The translations under genes and the position numbers were made by a program. This document shows, piece after piece, positions 24,859 through 32,694 of a stretch of 35,334 bases of DNA. The notes beneath the pieces were generated by a model. The model had not been told where the DNA came from and searched no databases. It was given only the letters and a program-made list of their open reading frames with translations. How positions within the stretch are numbered: position 1 is the first letter of the stretch; each line of letters starts with the position of its first letter. Source of the DNA: DASXMX01 sp036495445 (GTDB taxonomy: Bacteria > Planctomycetota > Phycisphaerae > Tepidisphaerales > Tepidisphaeraceae); NCBI GenBank assembly GCA_036495445.1, contig DASXMX010000071.1:1-35334 (forward strand), in the 5' to 3' direction.

Positions 24859-24888
24859 GGTGGCACGGACAAGTACTCTTGTCCGTGG
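24859..24888 (+). repeat. Palindromic repeat C, copy 2
   Basis: GGTGGCA lead and a 10-bp stem, CACGGACAAG-TACT-CTTGTCCGTG (24864-24887). It has the same loop and flank as copy 1 but paired changes in both arms, so the stem is kept although the bases differ. Confidence 0.8.
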
Positions 24889-24904
24889 TGAGTTCGATCC
24901 ACGC

Positions 24905-24933
24905 CACGGACATGAGTACATGTCCGTGCCGCC
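24905..24933 (-). repeat. Palindromic repeat C, copy 3 (inverted)
   Basis: Reverse-oriented copy: CACGGACATG-AGTA-CATGTCCGTG at 24905-24928, followed by GCCGCCC. The AGTA loop is the complement of TACT in copies 1 and 2, which fixes its orientation. A decayed half copy, CACGGGCATGA, is at 24968-24978. Confidence 0.75.
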
Positions 24934-25021
24934 CGGAAGACGGAGGGCGCTTCGTCACCATCAACAGCACGGGCATGATACCGATTCCACGTAGTTCTTG
25001 CGCCCCGGTTCCCCGTGTAGC

Positions 25022-25039
25022 CGGCGAGCTTGCTCGCCG
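25022..25039. repeat. Palindromic repeat D
   Basis: An 8-bp-stem hairpin, CGGCGAGC-TT-GCTCGCCG, of a different sequence class, lying between decayed and intact copies of repeat C in the same 455-base gap between metH and cheR. Confidence 0.65.
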
Positions 25040-25069
25040 TTCCCGGCGCGAGAATCAACTGCGATCCGT

Positions 25070-25091
25070 ATGAGTACATGCCCATGCCACC
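25070..25091 (-). repeat. Palindromic repeat C, copy 4 (inverted, 5'-truncated)
   Basis: Twenty-two bases identical to the inverse of 24814-24835, including the AGTA loop and the GCCACC flank. The other hairpin arm is missing, so this copy cannot fold on its own. The remaining sequence to 25235 holds nothing else that I recognise apart from the cheR start region. Confidence 0.75.
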
Positions 25092-25235
25092 CGGGAACTC
25101 GCGGTACCGATGCCGGTTGCCTGGACGCCATCAACGCGAAACTTGCCAACCCGATAGTAAATTTTACTATTCGTGTCACGTGCGAGCCTGCCCGGTGGCG
25201 GTGTGGCCGTGCGCTTCACGCGAAGGGCCAAAGGG

Positions 25236-26144
25236 ATGTCGAGCCTGGCGTTTACGCCGATGGCGTACCGGCATGTGGTGTTTCCCGATGCGCTCGAACC
25301 GAACGGGCGCGCGGTGAACTTCATGCCGCAATCCGCCGGGAGCGATCGCATCGCCGTTCCCGAAGACGATCTTACATCGGACGAGCAGTCGAGCCTTTCT
25401 CACGTGTTCGAGCGGGCGGGGCTGCGCCTGGACGACTACCGCCTGGAAACGCTCAAGCGGCGGATCCCGTCCTGCCTGCGGGCGCTGCGGGTCGAGTCGC
25501 CGGAACGCATCGGCCCCACGATCGACCGCCATCCCGACCTGCTCAAGACCGCCGTCAGCTCGCTGGTGATCGGCGTCACCGCCTTCTTTCGCGACCCCGG
25601 CGTGTTCGCCGGGCTGGAAGAGTCGTTCCTCCCCGAAGTGTTGCGGCGGACGCCCAACCCGCGGATCTGGAGCGTGGGCTGTTCCGACGGGGCGGAGCTG
25701 TATTCCGTCGCAATGCTGCTGGCCGAGCGGGGCGCGATTCAGCGATCGACGCTGCTGGGGACCGATTGCCGGGCCGACGCCATCGCCCGGGCACGGGAGG
25801 GCTGTTATGATGCGGCGGCGCTAAAGGGGGTGCCGGCGCCCTTCGTGGGCCGGTATCTTTCGCCCGAGTGTGCCCAGTGGCAGGTCCACCCGTTCTTGAG
25901 GGCGTCGGCGCAGTGGCGGTCGGGGAACGTGCTTTACACGTCCGAGCCGGGCATGTGGGATTTGATCCTCTGCCGCAACATGGCGATTTATCTGCAGCCC
26001 GAGGCCGCCGGGCGGCTGTGGGCCCGGCTGGCCGCGAGCCTGCGGCCGGGCGGGATTCTCGTCACCGGCAAGGCCGAGCGGCCCTACGGGGCGGCGGGAC
26101 TGGTCCCCGTCGTGCCCTGCATCTACCAGCGCGACAGGAGTTGA
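25236..26144 (+). CDS. CheR-type methyltransferase
   Basis: The 302-residue product starts at ATG 25236 with GAAGGG about 10 bases upstream. The open frame extends to 25173, and ATG 25260 and 25323 are alternatives. CheR marks are VTAFFRDP (114-121), the AdoMet-binding loop VGCSDGAELYSVA (147-159, usually GCSTGEEPYS), an acidic LLGTDC strand end, and DLILCRNMAIYL (242-253). CheR enzymes methylate glutamates in chemoreceptors. Here no receptor, CheB, CheA or CheW is encoded nearby, and a membrane histidine kinase begins 2 bases after the stop. I therefore infer a non-chemotaxis signalling role in which it methylates the kinase or another sensor. The glycine-rich loop is somewhat divergent (TGEEP replaced by DGAEL). 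Confidence 0.85.
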   Translation: MSSLAFTPMAYRHVVFPDALEPNGRAVNFMPQSAGSDRIAVPEDDLTSDEQSSLSHVFERAGLRLDDYRLETLKRRIPSCLRALRVESPERIGPTIDRHPDLLKTAVSSLVIGVTAFFRDPGVFAGLEESFLPEVLRRTPNPRIWSVGCSDGAELYSVAMLLAERGAIQRSTLLGTDCRADAIARAREGCYDAAALKGVPAPFVGRYLSPECAQWQVHPFLRASAQWRSGNVLYTSEPGMWDLILCRNMAIYLQPEAAGRLWARLAASLRPGGILVTGKAERPYGAAGLVPVVPCIYQRDRS

Positions 26145-26146
26145 GC

Positions 26147-28288
26147 GTGTCCAAGTGGGAGGTTGTGTTCCCTTCGCTGCGGCGAAAGCCCCCGATGTGG
26201 GTCGGGACCATTGTCGCCGTCATCCTTATCGCGCTGATGTACTGGTTCCGCCTGCACCGGCCCCATCAGCCCTACATGCCGATCGGGTATGGCGTGCCCG
26301 TCATCATCATTGCCGCGTTCCGCAGCCGAAAGCTGCTTTGGGCCAGCACCGCGGCGTTCCTCCTGCTCAGCATCCTGCGGTTTGCGGTGTTCAATGAGTG
26401 GTGGCAGAACGGCGCGCTGGTCGCGTTCGACCTGTTACTGATCAGCAGCATCCTGGACGTCTGGATCAACACCGGTCGGGCGCTGGAGCGGCACAACGCG
26501 GAGCTGGATGCGATCAATGTGGACCTCGCCGCCCGCGAGGAGGAGATCGCCCGGCAGAACGAGGAACTGCAATCCCAGACCGAAGAGCTCGAACGCCAGA
26601 GCGAGGAACTCCGCGTCGCCAACGAGGAACTCGCCCACCGCGAGAAGATCCTGGAGATCCTGCTGTCGCTGTCGCGATCGCTGCACACCGAGCTGTCGCG
26701 CAACGACATCATGTCCCGGATCTGCGAGACGCTGGGCCTGCTGATCAACGGGCCCGGGGCGGCCGCCGCGATTCTCGAACAGCGGGGCGATCAGATGCAC
26801 GTCCTCTGCCACCACGGGTTCGGCCCGGCGGGCCTGCGCGAGGACTCGATGGCGCCACACGAGTCATTCGCGGCCCTCGTACTCAGTAAAGGCCGCACCG
26901 GCTACATCGAGGACGTCGCCGCCCGTCCGGACCTGCACATCGCCCAGCCGAAGGAAGGCGACCCGATGGTCGCGATCCTCGCGACCCCGCTACGCGTCCG
27001 CGGCGTGCCGATCGGCAGCCTCGAGGTCTACAGCCGCCACAAGACGACCTGGAACCAGGAGCAGGTCGCGCTGATCGAATCCCTGGCCGCCCAGACGTCG
27101 GTCAGCCTCGAGGCGGCGCAGCTTTTTGAATCCGTCAGCCAGGAACGGAACCGGTTTGAGGCGGTGCTCCGCACGGTGCCGGTGCCCGTGGTGGTTTGCG
27201 ACGCCGATTGCTCGAACCTGCGATTGAATCCCGCGGGCGCCGCGCTGCTGAACGTTCCGCTCGATCAGGAATTGGGGCCGGCGGATCTGACGCGGGTCTG
27301 GCAGCCGTACCGGAAGGGTCGCCCCATCGAACTGACCGATCACCCCATTTTCCGGGCCTCCCGCTACGGGGAGGAGGTCCACGGCGAGGAGTTGGAGTTC
27401 GTGCTTCCGGCTGGGCGACGGATGATGTGCCTGAAATACGCGCGGCCGATTCGCGATGGCGATGGAGTGATCCGGGGCGCGGTGGCGGTGATGGTGGACA
27501 TCACCGTGCAGAAGGACCTGCAGCGCGAGCTGGACGTCCGACGGCGGGAGGCCGAGGAGGCATCCGTCCGCAAGACGCGGTTCCTGGCCGCGGTGAGTCA
27601 TGACATCCGCACCCCGGCCAACGCGATCAGCCTGCTGGCCGAGCTGATCCGCCGCACGGCCAGCACCCCGGCCCTCGCCGCCGACGTTCCCAACCTCGCC
27701 CAGGAACTGCACGGCAGCGCCGCCTCGCTGGTGAATCTGCTCAGCGACGTGCTCGACATCGCCCGGTTCGACTCCGACAAGATCGAGCTGCAGGAAAGCG
27801 AGTTCCCGCTGAACGCGCTGCTGCAGGACGAGCAAAGGCAGCTCCAGCCGCTGGCCCGCGAAAAGGGGCTGACGCTGGACGTGAACGCCCCGGCCGAGCC
27901 GCTCCTCGTCCGCACCGACCGGATCAAGCTCGCCCGCGTGCTGGGCAACCTGATCGGCAACGCGATCAAGTTCACCGAGCACGGCGGCGTGCGGGTGGAC
28001 GCCCACCGCAACGGCAACAACGGCATCCGCATCGATGTCGCCGACACCGGCATCGGCATCGCGCCCGAACACCAGGCGCACATCTTCGACGAGTTCTTCC
28101 AGTTGCGCAACCCCGAGCGCGACCGCGCCAAGGGGAGCGGCCTGGGCCTGACCATCTGCCGTCGTCTCGTCGACGCCATGGGCGGCGAACTGGAGGTCCA
28201 AAGCAGCCCAGGGAAGGGGAGCACATTCACCATCACGCTTCCCGCCTTCGCGAGCGTGCCCCTGATGGTGAGCCGAAGTACGCCCTGA
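26147..28288 (+). CDS. Membrane sensor histidine kinase (GAF, PAS, HisKA, HATPase)
   Basis: The 713-residue product starts at GTG 26147 with AGGAG 7 bases upstream, 2 bases after the cheR stop. Residues about 19-106 hold three or four membrane helices. Residues 108-170 are a strong coiled coil (heptads of EEL, QNEELQSQTEELERQSEEL). A GAF domain follows (about 170-325), then a PAS domain (about 335-460). The phosphoacceptor is His485 in AAVSHDIRTPANA. The ATPase shows the N box NLIGNAIKF, DTGIGIAPEH and GSGLGLTICRRL. All kinase residues look intact. No response regulator is encoded next to it, so its partner is elsewhere. The coiled coil with repeated glutamates is a possible substrate for the coupled CheR, by analogy with chemoreceptor signalling helices. 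Confidence 0.93.
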   Translation: MSKWEVVFPSLRRKPPMWVGTIVAVILIALMYWFRLHRPHQPYMPIGYGVPVIIIAAFRSRKLLWASTAAFLLLSILRFAVFNEWWQNGALVAFDLLLISSILDVWINTGRALERHNAELDAINVDLAAREEEIARQNEELQSQTEELERQSEELRVANEELAHREKILEILLSLSRSLHTELSRNDIMSRICETLGLLINGPGAAAAILEQRGDQMHVLCHHGFGPAGLREDSMAPHESFAALVLSKGRTGYIEDVAARPDLHIAQPKEGDPMVAILATPLRVRGVPIGSLEVYSRHKTTWNQEQVALIESLAAQTSVSLEAAQLFESVSQERNRFEAVLRTVPVPVVVCDADCSNLRLNPAGAALLNVPLDQELGPADLTRVWQPYRKGRPIELTDHPIFRASRYGEEVHGEELEFVLPAGRRMMCLKYARPIRDGDGVIRGAVAVMVDITVQKDLQRELDVRRREAEEASVRKTRFLAAVSHDIRTPANAISLLAELIRRTASTPALAADVPNLAQELHGSAASLVNLLSDVLDIARFDSDKIELQESEFPLNALLQDEQRQLQPLAREKGLTLDVNAPAEPLLVRTDRIKLARVLGNLIGNAIKFTEHGGVRVDAHRNGNNGIRIDVADTGIGIAPEHQAHIFDEFFQLRNPERDRAKGSGLGLTICRRLVDAMGGELEVQSSPGKGSTFTITLPAFASVPLMVSRSTP

Positions 28289-28320
28289 AATCTAAGATTT
28301 GAAATCTCAAATTCGAGATT
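28288..28320. terminator. Tandem AT-rich inverted repeats after the kinase gene
   Basis: AAATCT-A-AGATTT at 28288-28300 and AATCTC-AAATTC-GAGATT at 28303-28320 follow the kinase stop directly. The stems are short and no T-run follows, so termination is only a possibility. The motif may equally be another intergenic repeat. The rest of the gap to 28431 holds the leader of the next gene. Confidence 0.35.
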
Positions 28321-28431
28321 CGGATCGCCGTCCCGAGCGGAGTTCTTGGCGTCCCCCGACCGATATAGGGAATCGGCCGCCCGCTCCGATCGACAGTTCA
28401 CGCGGGCGTACGCGCGAAGGAGACCGCCAGC

Positions 28432-29043
28432 ATGTTTCGATCCGCTATCCCCTGTGCACTCGTGTTATCGGCCCTCGTGGCGATCCCCGCGTTCGCGGCG
28501 GACGACCCGCAACTGGCGACGCCGAAGATGGCGGCATTCGCGTTCGTGCGCGCGATGGAGCAGAACGACATGGCCCAGTTCCGGGCCGTGACGATCGGGT
28601 CGGAGGACGACTACAAGCTCTTCGAGCCGCTGCTGGGCATGGTCGGCTCGGCCAAGGACCTGGAGCATGCCGCCCGTGAAAAGTTCGGCAAGGCGGGCCG
28701 GGCCATCGTCCGCGAGAGCCCGGCGGTGGAGCTCGAAGTCCACATCCAGGAGAGCGACATCAAGGTCACCAACGACACCGCGATCCTGCGTCACCACGGC
28801 CAGGAGGACGCCGACCCGCTGCACCTGCGGCACACGTCCACCGGCTGGAAGGTCGACCTGACCGCGATCCCGAACCGCGCCCAGATGGCCGCCGCCGCGG
28901 AGGGGATGGCACGGATGCGAAAGGCATTGACCACCAGCGCCGCCGACATCCGCGCCGGCAAGTTCCCCACCGCCGAGGAGGCCGAGAAGTCCGTCCTCAA
29001 ACGGATGAAAGACGCCGCGGCCGGCGCCGCCGCGGGGAATTGA
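28432..29043 (+). CDS. Secreted protein of unknown function
   Basis: The 203-residue product starts at ATG 28432 with AAGGAG about 10 bases upstream. Residues 1-22 are a signal peptide (MFRSAIPCALVLSALVAIPA, cut after AFA). The mature part begins DDPQLATPKMAAFAFVRAME and continues with helix, then strands (ELEVHIQESDIKVTNDTAIL, HLRHTSTGWKVDLTAIP), a layout similar to NTF2-like/DUF4878 proteins in which a helical pocket precedes a curved sheet. The last 55 residues are Ala/Lys/Glu-rich and helical. It is probably periplasmic. No neighbours suggest a partner, and the fold assignment is tentative. Confidence 0.75.
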   Translation: MFRSAIPCALVLSALVAIPAFAADDPQLATPKMAAFAFVRAMEQNDMAQFRAVTIGSEDDYKLFEPLLGMVGSAKDLEHAAREKFGKAGRAIVRESPAVELEVHIQESDIKVTNDTAILRHHGQEDADPLHLRHTSTGWKVDLTAIPNRAQMAAAAEGMARMRKALTTSAADIRAGKFPTAEEAEKSVLKRMKDAAAGAAAGN

Positions 29044-29187
29044 TCCGCCCGCCAAGGCTTCTCCAACGAGATCGGGATCAGAGGGATGCGACCCCCGTCT
29101 TACTCCATCTCCCTCCGGGAGAGGGCCGGGGTGAGGGGAAGCCCGCCGAGGACTCTTGAATGGCAGGGCAAAGGCCCGCCCGCTCGC

Positions 29188-29838
29188 TCATTGATGTTGC
29201 GGCACCGGCCCGATCGCCGGCAGGGGCAGGGCGGCACGCCGGGCTGCCGCCCGGCGTTGCCAGAGGAGGAACAGCCCGGCCGCCGCGGCGCCGGCGACCG
29301 CGAGCAAGCCGGCGCCCAGCAGCGGGCGGTAGACGAGCCACGCAATCGCGATGATCCCCGCCGAGAGCGTCGCGGCGCCCAGCAGCGAGACGAGCCCCAC
29401 ACCGACGCCCACGAGGTCGCCCAGGATGCCGGCGACGCTGGCCACGACCTTCAACGGCTGAAGCATCAGAAAGATCGCCATCCACATCAGCACGAACCCC
29501 ACGAGCCGGACGAGCCACGTGAGTGCGGCGTTGCGCTGCTGTTCGGTGGCGATCATCTCCGTCGCGGGATGGGCGCCCACGCGGAGCAGCTCGATTGAGC
29601 CGCCGGAGGGCGTGGTGTAGGCGGCGACGGTGCCGCCGGTCTGCTCGCCGATCACGCAGACCGGCCCGGGTGGGGCCTCCGTCAACATGTTCGCCGTCCG
29701 CACCGTCCGCCCCTCGTTCCAGAACAGGAGCACGGCCGCAGCGGCCAGGAACACCAGCCCGACGACGACGGCCCGGATCGAACGCCCGACCCGTCCCAAG
29801 TACCCCTCACGCGTCAATTCGGTGAAAACCTGACTCAT
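29188..29838 (-). CDS. TMEM43-family membrane protein, apparently lacking the middle domain
   Basis: The 216-residue product starts at ATG 29838 with AAGGAG 9 bases upstream. Residues 1-20 are amphipathic, then a helix (23-39) ends in LLFWNEGRTV, the hallmark of the TMEM43 (LUMA) family. Residues 60-110 match the segment just before the C-terminal helices (IELLRVGAHPATEMIATEQQ, RNAALTWLVRLVGF), and three or four helices follow (108-195). Family members I recall are nearly twice as long, with a large soluble domain between these parts. Here NEGRTVRTANMLTEAPPG runs almost directly into the pre-helix segment without a frame change, suggesting an in-frame internal deletion or a naturally minimal form. 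Its function in bacteria is unknown. Confidence 0.75.
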   Translation of the reverse strand: MSQVFTELTREGYLGRVGRSIRAVVVGLVFLAAAAVLLFWNEGRTVRTANMLTEAPPGPVCVIGEQTGGTVAAYTTPSGGSIELLRVGAHPATEMIATEQQRNAALTWLVRLVGFVLMWMAIFLMLQPLKVVASVAGILGDLVGVGVGLVSLLGAATLSAGIIAIAWLVYRPLLGAGLLAVAGAAAAGLFLLWQRRAAARRAALPLPAIGPVPQHQ

Positions 29839-30002
29839 CCCCGCACTCCTTCTTGTGCCGCGTTCGCGGCATTGCCCTAAAAGGCAATTCTTGCAGACGC
29901 GGGATACGGTCGCGTAATCCCCTGGCCCAGAGGGGCGCAATACCCGTCGCTTGCAAGCTGCGGGCAACGCGGTCGCGCTGAGCGCGAAAGGGGAAGAGTG
30001 AT

Positions 30003-31562
30003 ATGCTACCGATTCATATGAAATCGTTGATTGCTTCGACTGTTGTGCTTGGGCTTGTGCTCGCGTGCATCCCGCGAAGTGCTGTTGCTGCGCTCGCTGT
30101 GACGAGGCCGAACATCGTATTTATCCTCGCCGACGATCTGGGGTGGAAGGATCTGGGTTGCTATGGCAGCACGTTTTACGAGACGCCGAACCTGGATCGC
30201 CTCGCGGCGGGGGGGATGAAGTTCTCGCGGGCTTACGCGGCGTGCTGCGTCTGTTCGCCGACGCGGGCGAGCATCATGACGGGCAAGTATCCTGCCCGCC
30301 TGGGGCTGACCGACTGGCTGCCCGGGCAGCCGCCGCGGAAGTATCAGAAGCTGCTCGGGCCGAAGCTGCCCGATCACTTGGCGCTCGACGAGTTCACGGT
30401 GGCGGAGGCGCTCAAGGCGGCCGGGTATGCGACGTGCTTCATCGGCAAATGGCATCTGGGCGACGTGGGGTTTACGCCAGACAAGCAGGGGTTCGACATC
30501 AACATTGGCGGGTGCGGCCTCGGCCACCCGCCGAGCTATTTCAGCCCGTACAGGATCCCGACGCTGCCGGACGGGCCCAGGGGCGAGTATCTCACCGACC
30601 GATTGACCGACGAGGCGGTGGGATTCATCGAGCGCTCGAAGAACAAGCGGTTCCTGCTCTATCTGGCCCACTACGCGGTCCACAACCCGCAGCAGGCGAA
30701 GCGGGAGATCATCGAGAAATACCGCGCGAAGCTGGCGTCGATGCCCAAGCCCGAGGGGCCGGAGTTCGTCGAGGATTCGGGCCGGAAAGTTCGGCAGGTC
30801 CAGAACCAGCCGGTTTACGCGGCGATGGTGCAGAGCCTGGATGAGAGCGTCCGCCGGGTGATGGCCAAGCTCGATGAGCTGGGCCTGGCGCAAAACACAA
30901 TCGTGATCTTCACCAGCGACAACGGCGGCCTGTCCACCGCCGAGGGAACACCCACCAGCAACGTGCCGCTCCGCTGCGGCAAGGGATGGCCGTACGAAGG
31001 GGGCGTGCGCGAGCCACTGATCGTCCGCTATCCCGGTGTCGTCAAGCCGGGCAGCACCTGCGATCGGTCAATGATCAGCACCGATTACTATCCAACGTTC
31101 TTGGAACTCGCCGGCCTGCCGCCCCGCCCCGAACAGCATCTCGATGGCGTAAGCATTGCGCCGCTGCTCCGCGGCGAGTCGATGCCGCCGCGGCCGATCT
31201 TCTGGCACTACCCGCACTACAGCAACCAGGGCGGCCCGCCGGTCGGCGCGATCCTGTCCGGCGATTTCAAAATGGTCGAGTGGTACGAGGACATGCACTG
31301 CGAGCTGTTCAACGTCCGCGACGACGTCTCCGAACCGCACGACCTCTCAAAGCAAATGCCGGACAAGGCGAACGAGCTTCGGGAACAACTGCACCGGTGG
31401 CGGCAAAGCGTCGGCGCGGTGATGCCGACGCCGAACCCCAACAACGATCCCGCCGCGTCGCGGAACGGGGCCCGGCGCGCGAAGAAGGGGCAGGCGCGAG
31501 GAATCGATCCCGATGCGGGCTCCGTCGCGGGCGCGGTTCCGCTGGATTTCTTGGATGACTGA
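30003..31562 (+). CDS. Secreted type I sulfatase
   Basis: The 519-residue product starts at ATG 30003 with GGGGAAG upstream; ATG 30018 is an alternative. Residues 6-32 form a signal peptide (MKSLIASTVVLGLVLACIP). The calcium-binding pair is DD at 44-45 in ILADDLGWKD. The active-site cysteine, to be converted to formylglycine, is Cys84 in CSPTRASIMTGKYP. GKWHLGD, a lysine/histidine substrate motif, follows at about 150, and FTSDNGG at about 302. It hydrolyses sulfate esters, probably on algal or mucin polysaccharides; the substrate cannot be read from the sequence. Activation needs a sulfatase-maturating enzyme encoded elsewhere. The last 50 residues are a basic Ala/Gly-rich extension ending in PLDFLDD. 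It appears to be transcribed alone. Confidence 0.95.
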   Translation: MLPIHMKSLIASTVVLGLVLACIPRSAVAALAVTRPNIVFILADDLGWKDLGCYGSTFYETPNLDRLAAGGMKFSRAYAACCVCSPTRASIMTGKYPARLGLTDWLPGQPPRKYQKLLGPKLPDHLALDEFTVAEALKAAGYATCFIGKWHLGDVGFTPDKQGFDINIGGCGLGHPPSYFSPYRIPTLPDGPRGEYLTDRLTDEAVGFIERSKNKRFLLYLAHYAVHNPQQAKREIIEKYRAKLASMPKPEGPEFVEDSGRKVRQVQNQPVYAAMVQSLDESVRRVMAKLDELGLAQNTIVIFTSDNGGLSTAEGTPTSNVPLRCGKGWPYEGGVREPLIVRYPGVVKPGSTCDRSMISTDYYPTFLELAGLPPRPEQHLDGVSIAPLLRGESMPPRPIFWHYPHYSNQGGPPVGAILSGDFKMVEWYEDMHCELFNVRDDVSEPHDLSKQMPDKANELREQLHRWRQSVGAVMPTPNPNNDPAASRNGARRAKKGQARGIDPDAGSVAGAVPLDFLDD

Positions 31563-31569
31563 TCACGCT

Positions 31570-31671
31570 GTAGGGGCGAATCTTGTATTCGCCCTTTTCC
31601 CGTCCACCTGAGAAGAGGGTGAACACGAGGTTCACCCCTACAAATAGGGCGAACACAAGGTTCGCCCCTAC
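31570..31671. repeat. Three copies of a GTAGGGGCGAA-type palindromic repeat
   Basis: Copy 1 (31570-31594) has GGGCGAA at 31574-31580 pairing with TTCGCCC at 31588-31594. Copies 2 (31617-31642) and 3 (31647-31671) run in the opposite orientation and end CACCCCTAC and CGCCCCTAC. Copy 2 has GGGTGAA/TTCACCC, a paired change in both arms that keeps the stem. They fill the gap between the sulfatase and the nuclease genes. Confidence 0.8.
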
Positions 31672-31698
31672 TGGCTGCATTGCTATGCTACCCATCCC

Positions 31699-32685
31699 AT
31701 GGCACGACGCCGAAACCCTTCCGACGGACTCGGACCGCAGGACTACGACGACCTGATCAACTCGTCGATGGCCACCTTCCGCCAGCTCAACCGGCAGACG
31801 CAGATCGCGGTGATCGTCCTGCTTGTGGTGCTGGCGATCGTCGTCGCGGTCATCTACTTCCGCTCGCAGCGGATCGGGCCGGCGGTCACCGCCGGCGACC
31901 CGAACCTGCTGCTGGGCATCCCCAGCGGCGCCACGCCGGACCCGTCCAACCGCGATGATTACCTGATGGTCAAGCCGTACTACGTCCTGTCGTACAACAA
32001 CGACAAGGGCGAGCCCAATTGGGTGAGCTGGCAGGTGACCGAGCAGGACCTCGGCGACGCGCCGCGCAAGCAGGTCTTCGACCCGGATACGACGCTCCCG
32101 ATCGGCTTTAAGGTGGTGACCTCGCGCGATTACAATGGAAGCGGCTTTGACCGCGGCCACATGTGCCCGCACGGCGACCGGTCCGCCAACGTGGAGATGA
32201 GCTACGCGACGTTCGTGATGACCAACATCATCCCGCAGGCGCCGAACGTGAACCGCAAGGCGTGGGCGCAACTGGAGACCTACTGCCGCGAGCTCGTCCG
32301 GCGGCACAATCACCTGTACATCATGTCCGGTCCGATCGGGCAGGGCGGGACGGGGAGCCGCGGGTTCAAGGAATCGCTGGCCGGCGGGAAGGTATCGGTC
32401 CCCGCCGAGTGCTGGAAGGTCGCGGTCGTCGTCGAAGAAGGCCCCGGCGACGACCTGTCCCGCATCAGCATGGGCACGCGGGTGATCGCCGTCGACGTGC
32501 CCAACGACAACGACAGCGTCGGCGAGGAGTGGGCGCAGTTCCGCACCAGCCCGGCGCAGATCGAGCAGAAGACCGGCTTGCACTTTTTCACCAGCGTCCG
32601 CCCCGACATCGCCGCCGCCCTGCGGCAGCGGGTGGACGACGTGCCGATCCCCCCACCGAGGCCGCTGGTGCACGAGCACGATTGA
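31699..32685 (+). CDS. Membrane-anchored NucA-type DNA/RNA non-specific endonuclease
   Basis: The 328-residue product starts at ATG 31699. Residues 1-34 are cytoplasmic, 35-53 a membrane helix (QIAVIVLLVVLAIVVAVIY), and the nuclease domain follows outside. The beta-beta-alpha-metal active site is complete: DRGH at 151-154 with His154 as general base, Asn185 in PNVNRKAW as magnesium ligand, and Glu193. Spacings of 31 and 39 residues from the His match Anabaena NucA (His124, Asn155, Glu163) as I recall them. It cuts DNA and RNA without sequence preference. A NuiA-type inhibitor gene follows 9 bases after the stop, so this is a nuclease-inhibitor operon. Here the enzyme appears tethered rather than freely secreted. 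Confidence 0.95.
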   Translation: MARRRNPSDGLGPQDYDDLINSSMATFRQLNRQTQIAVIVLLVVLAIVVAVIYFRSQRIGPAVTAGDPNLLLGIPSGATPDPSNRDDYLMVKPYYVLSYNNDKGEPNWVSWQVTEQDLGDAPRKQVFDPDTTLPIGFKVVTSRDYNGSGFDRGHMCPHGDRSANVEMSYATFVMTNIIPQAPNVNRKAWAQLETYCRELVRRHNHLYIMSGPIGQGGTGSRGFKESLAGGKVSVPAECWKVAVVVEEGPGDDLSRISMGTRVIAVDVPNDNDSVGEEWAQFRTSPAQIEQKTGLHFFTSVRPDIAAALRQRVDDVPIPPPRPLVHEHD

Positions 32686-32694
32686 CGAGGTGCT

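Noticed and set aside
24814..25091. The repeats after metH as a CRISPR array
   Set aside because: Copies occur in both orientations, with irregular spacing and unequal sequence, and no cas gene is nearby. They are hairpin-type intergenic repeats.
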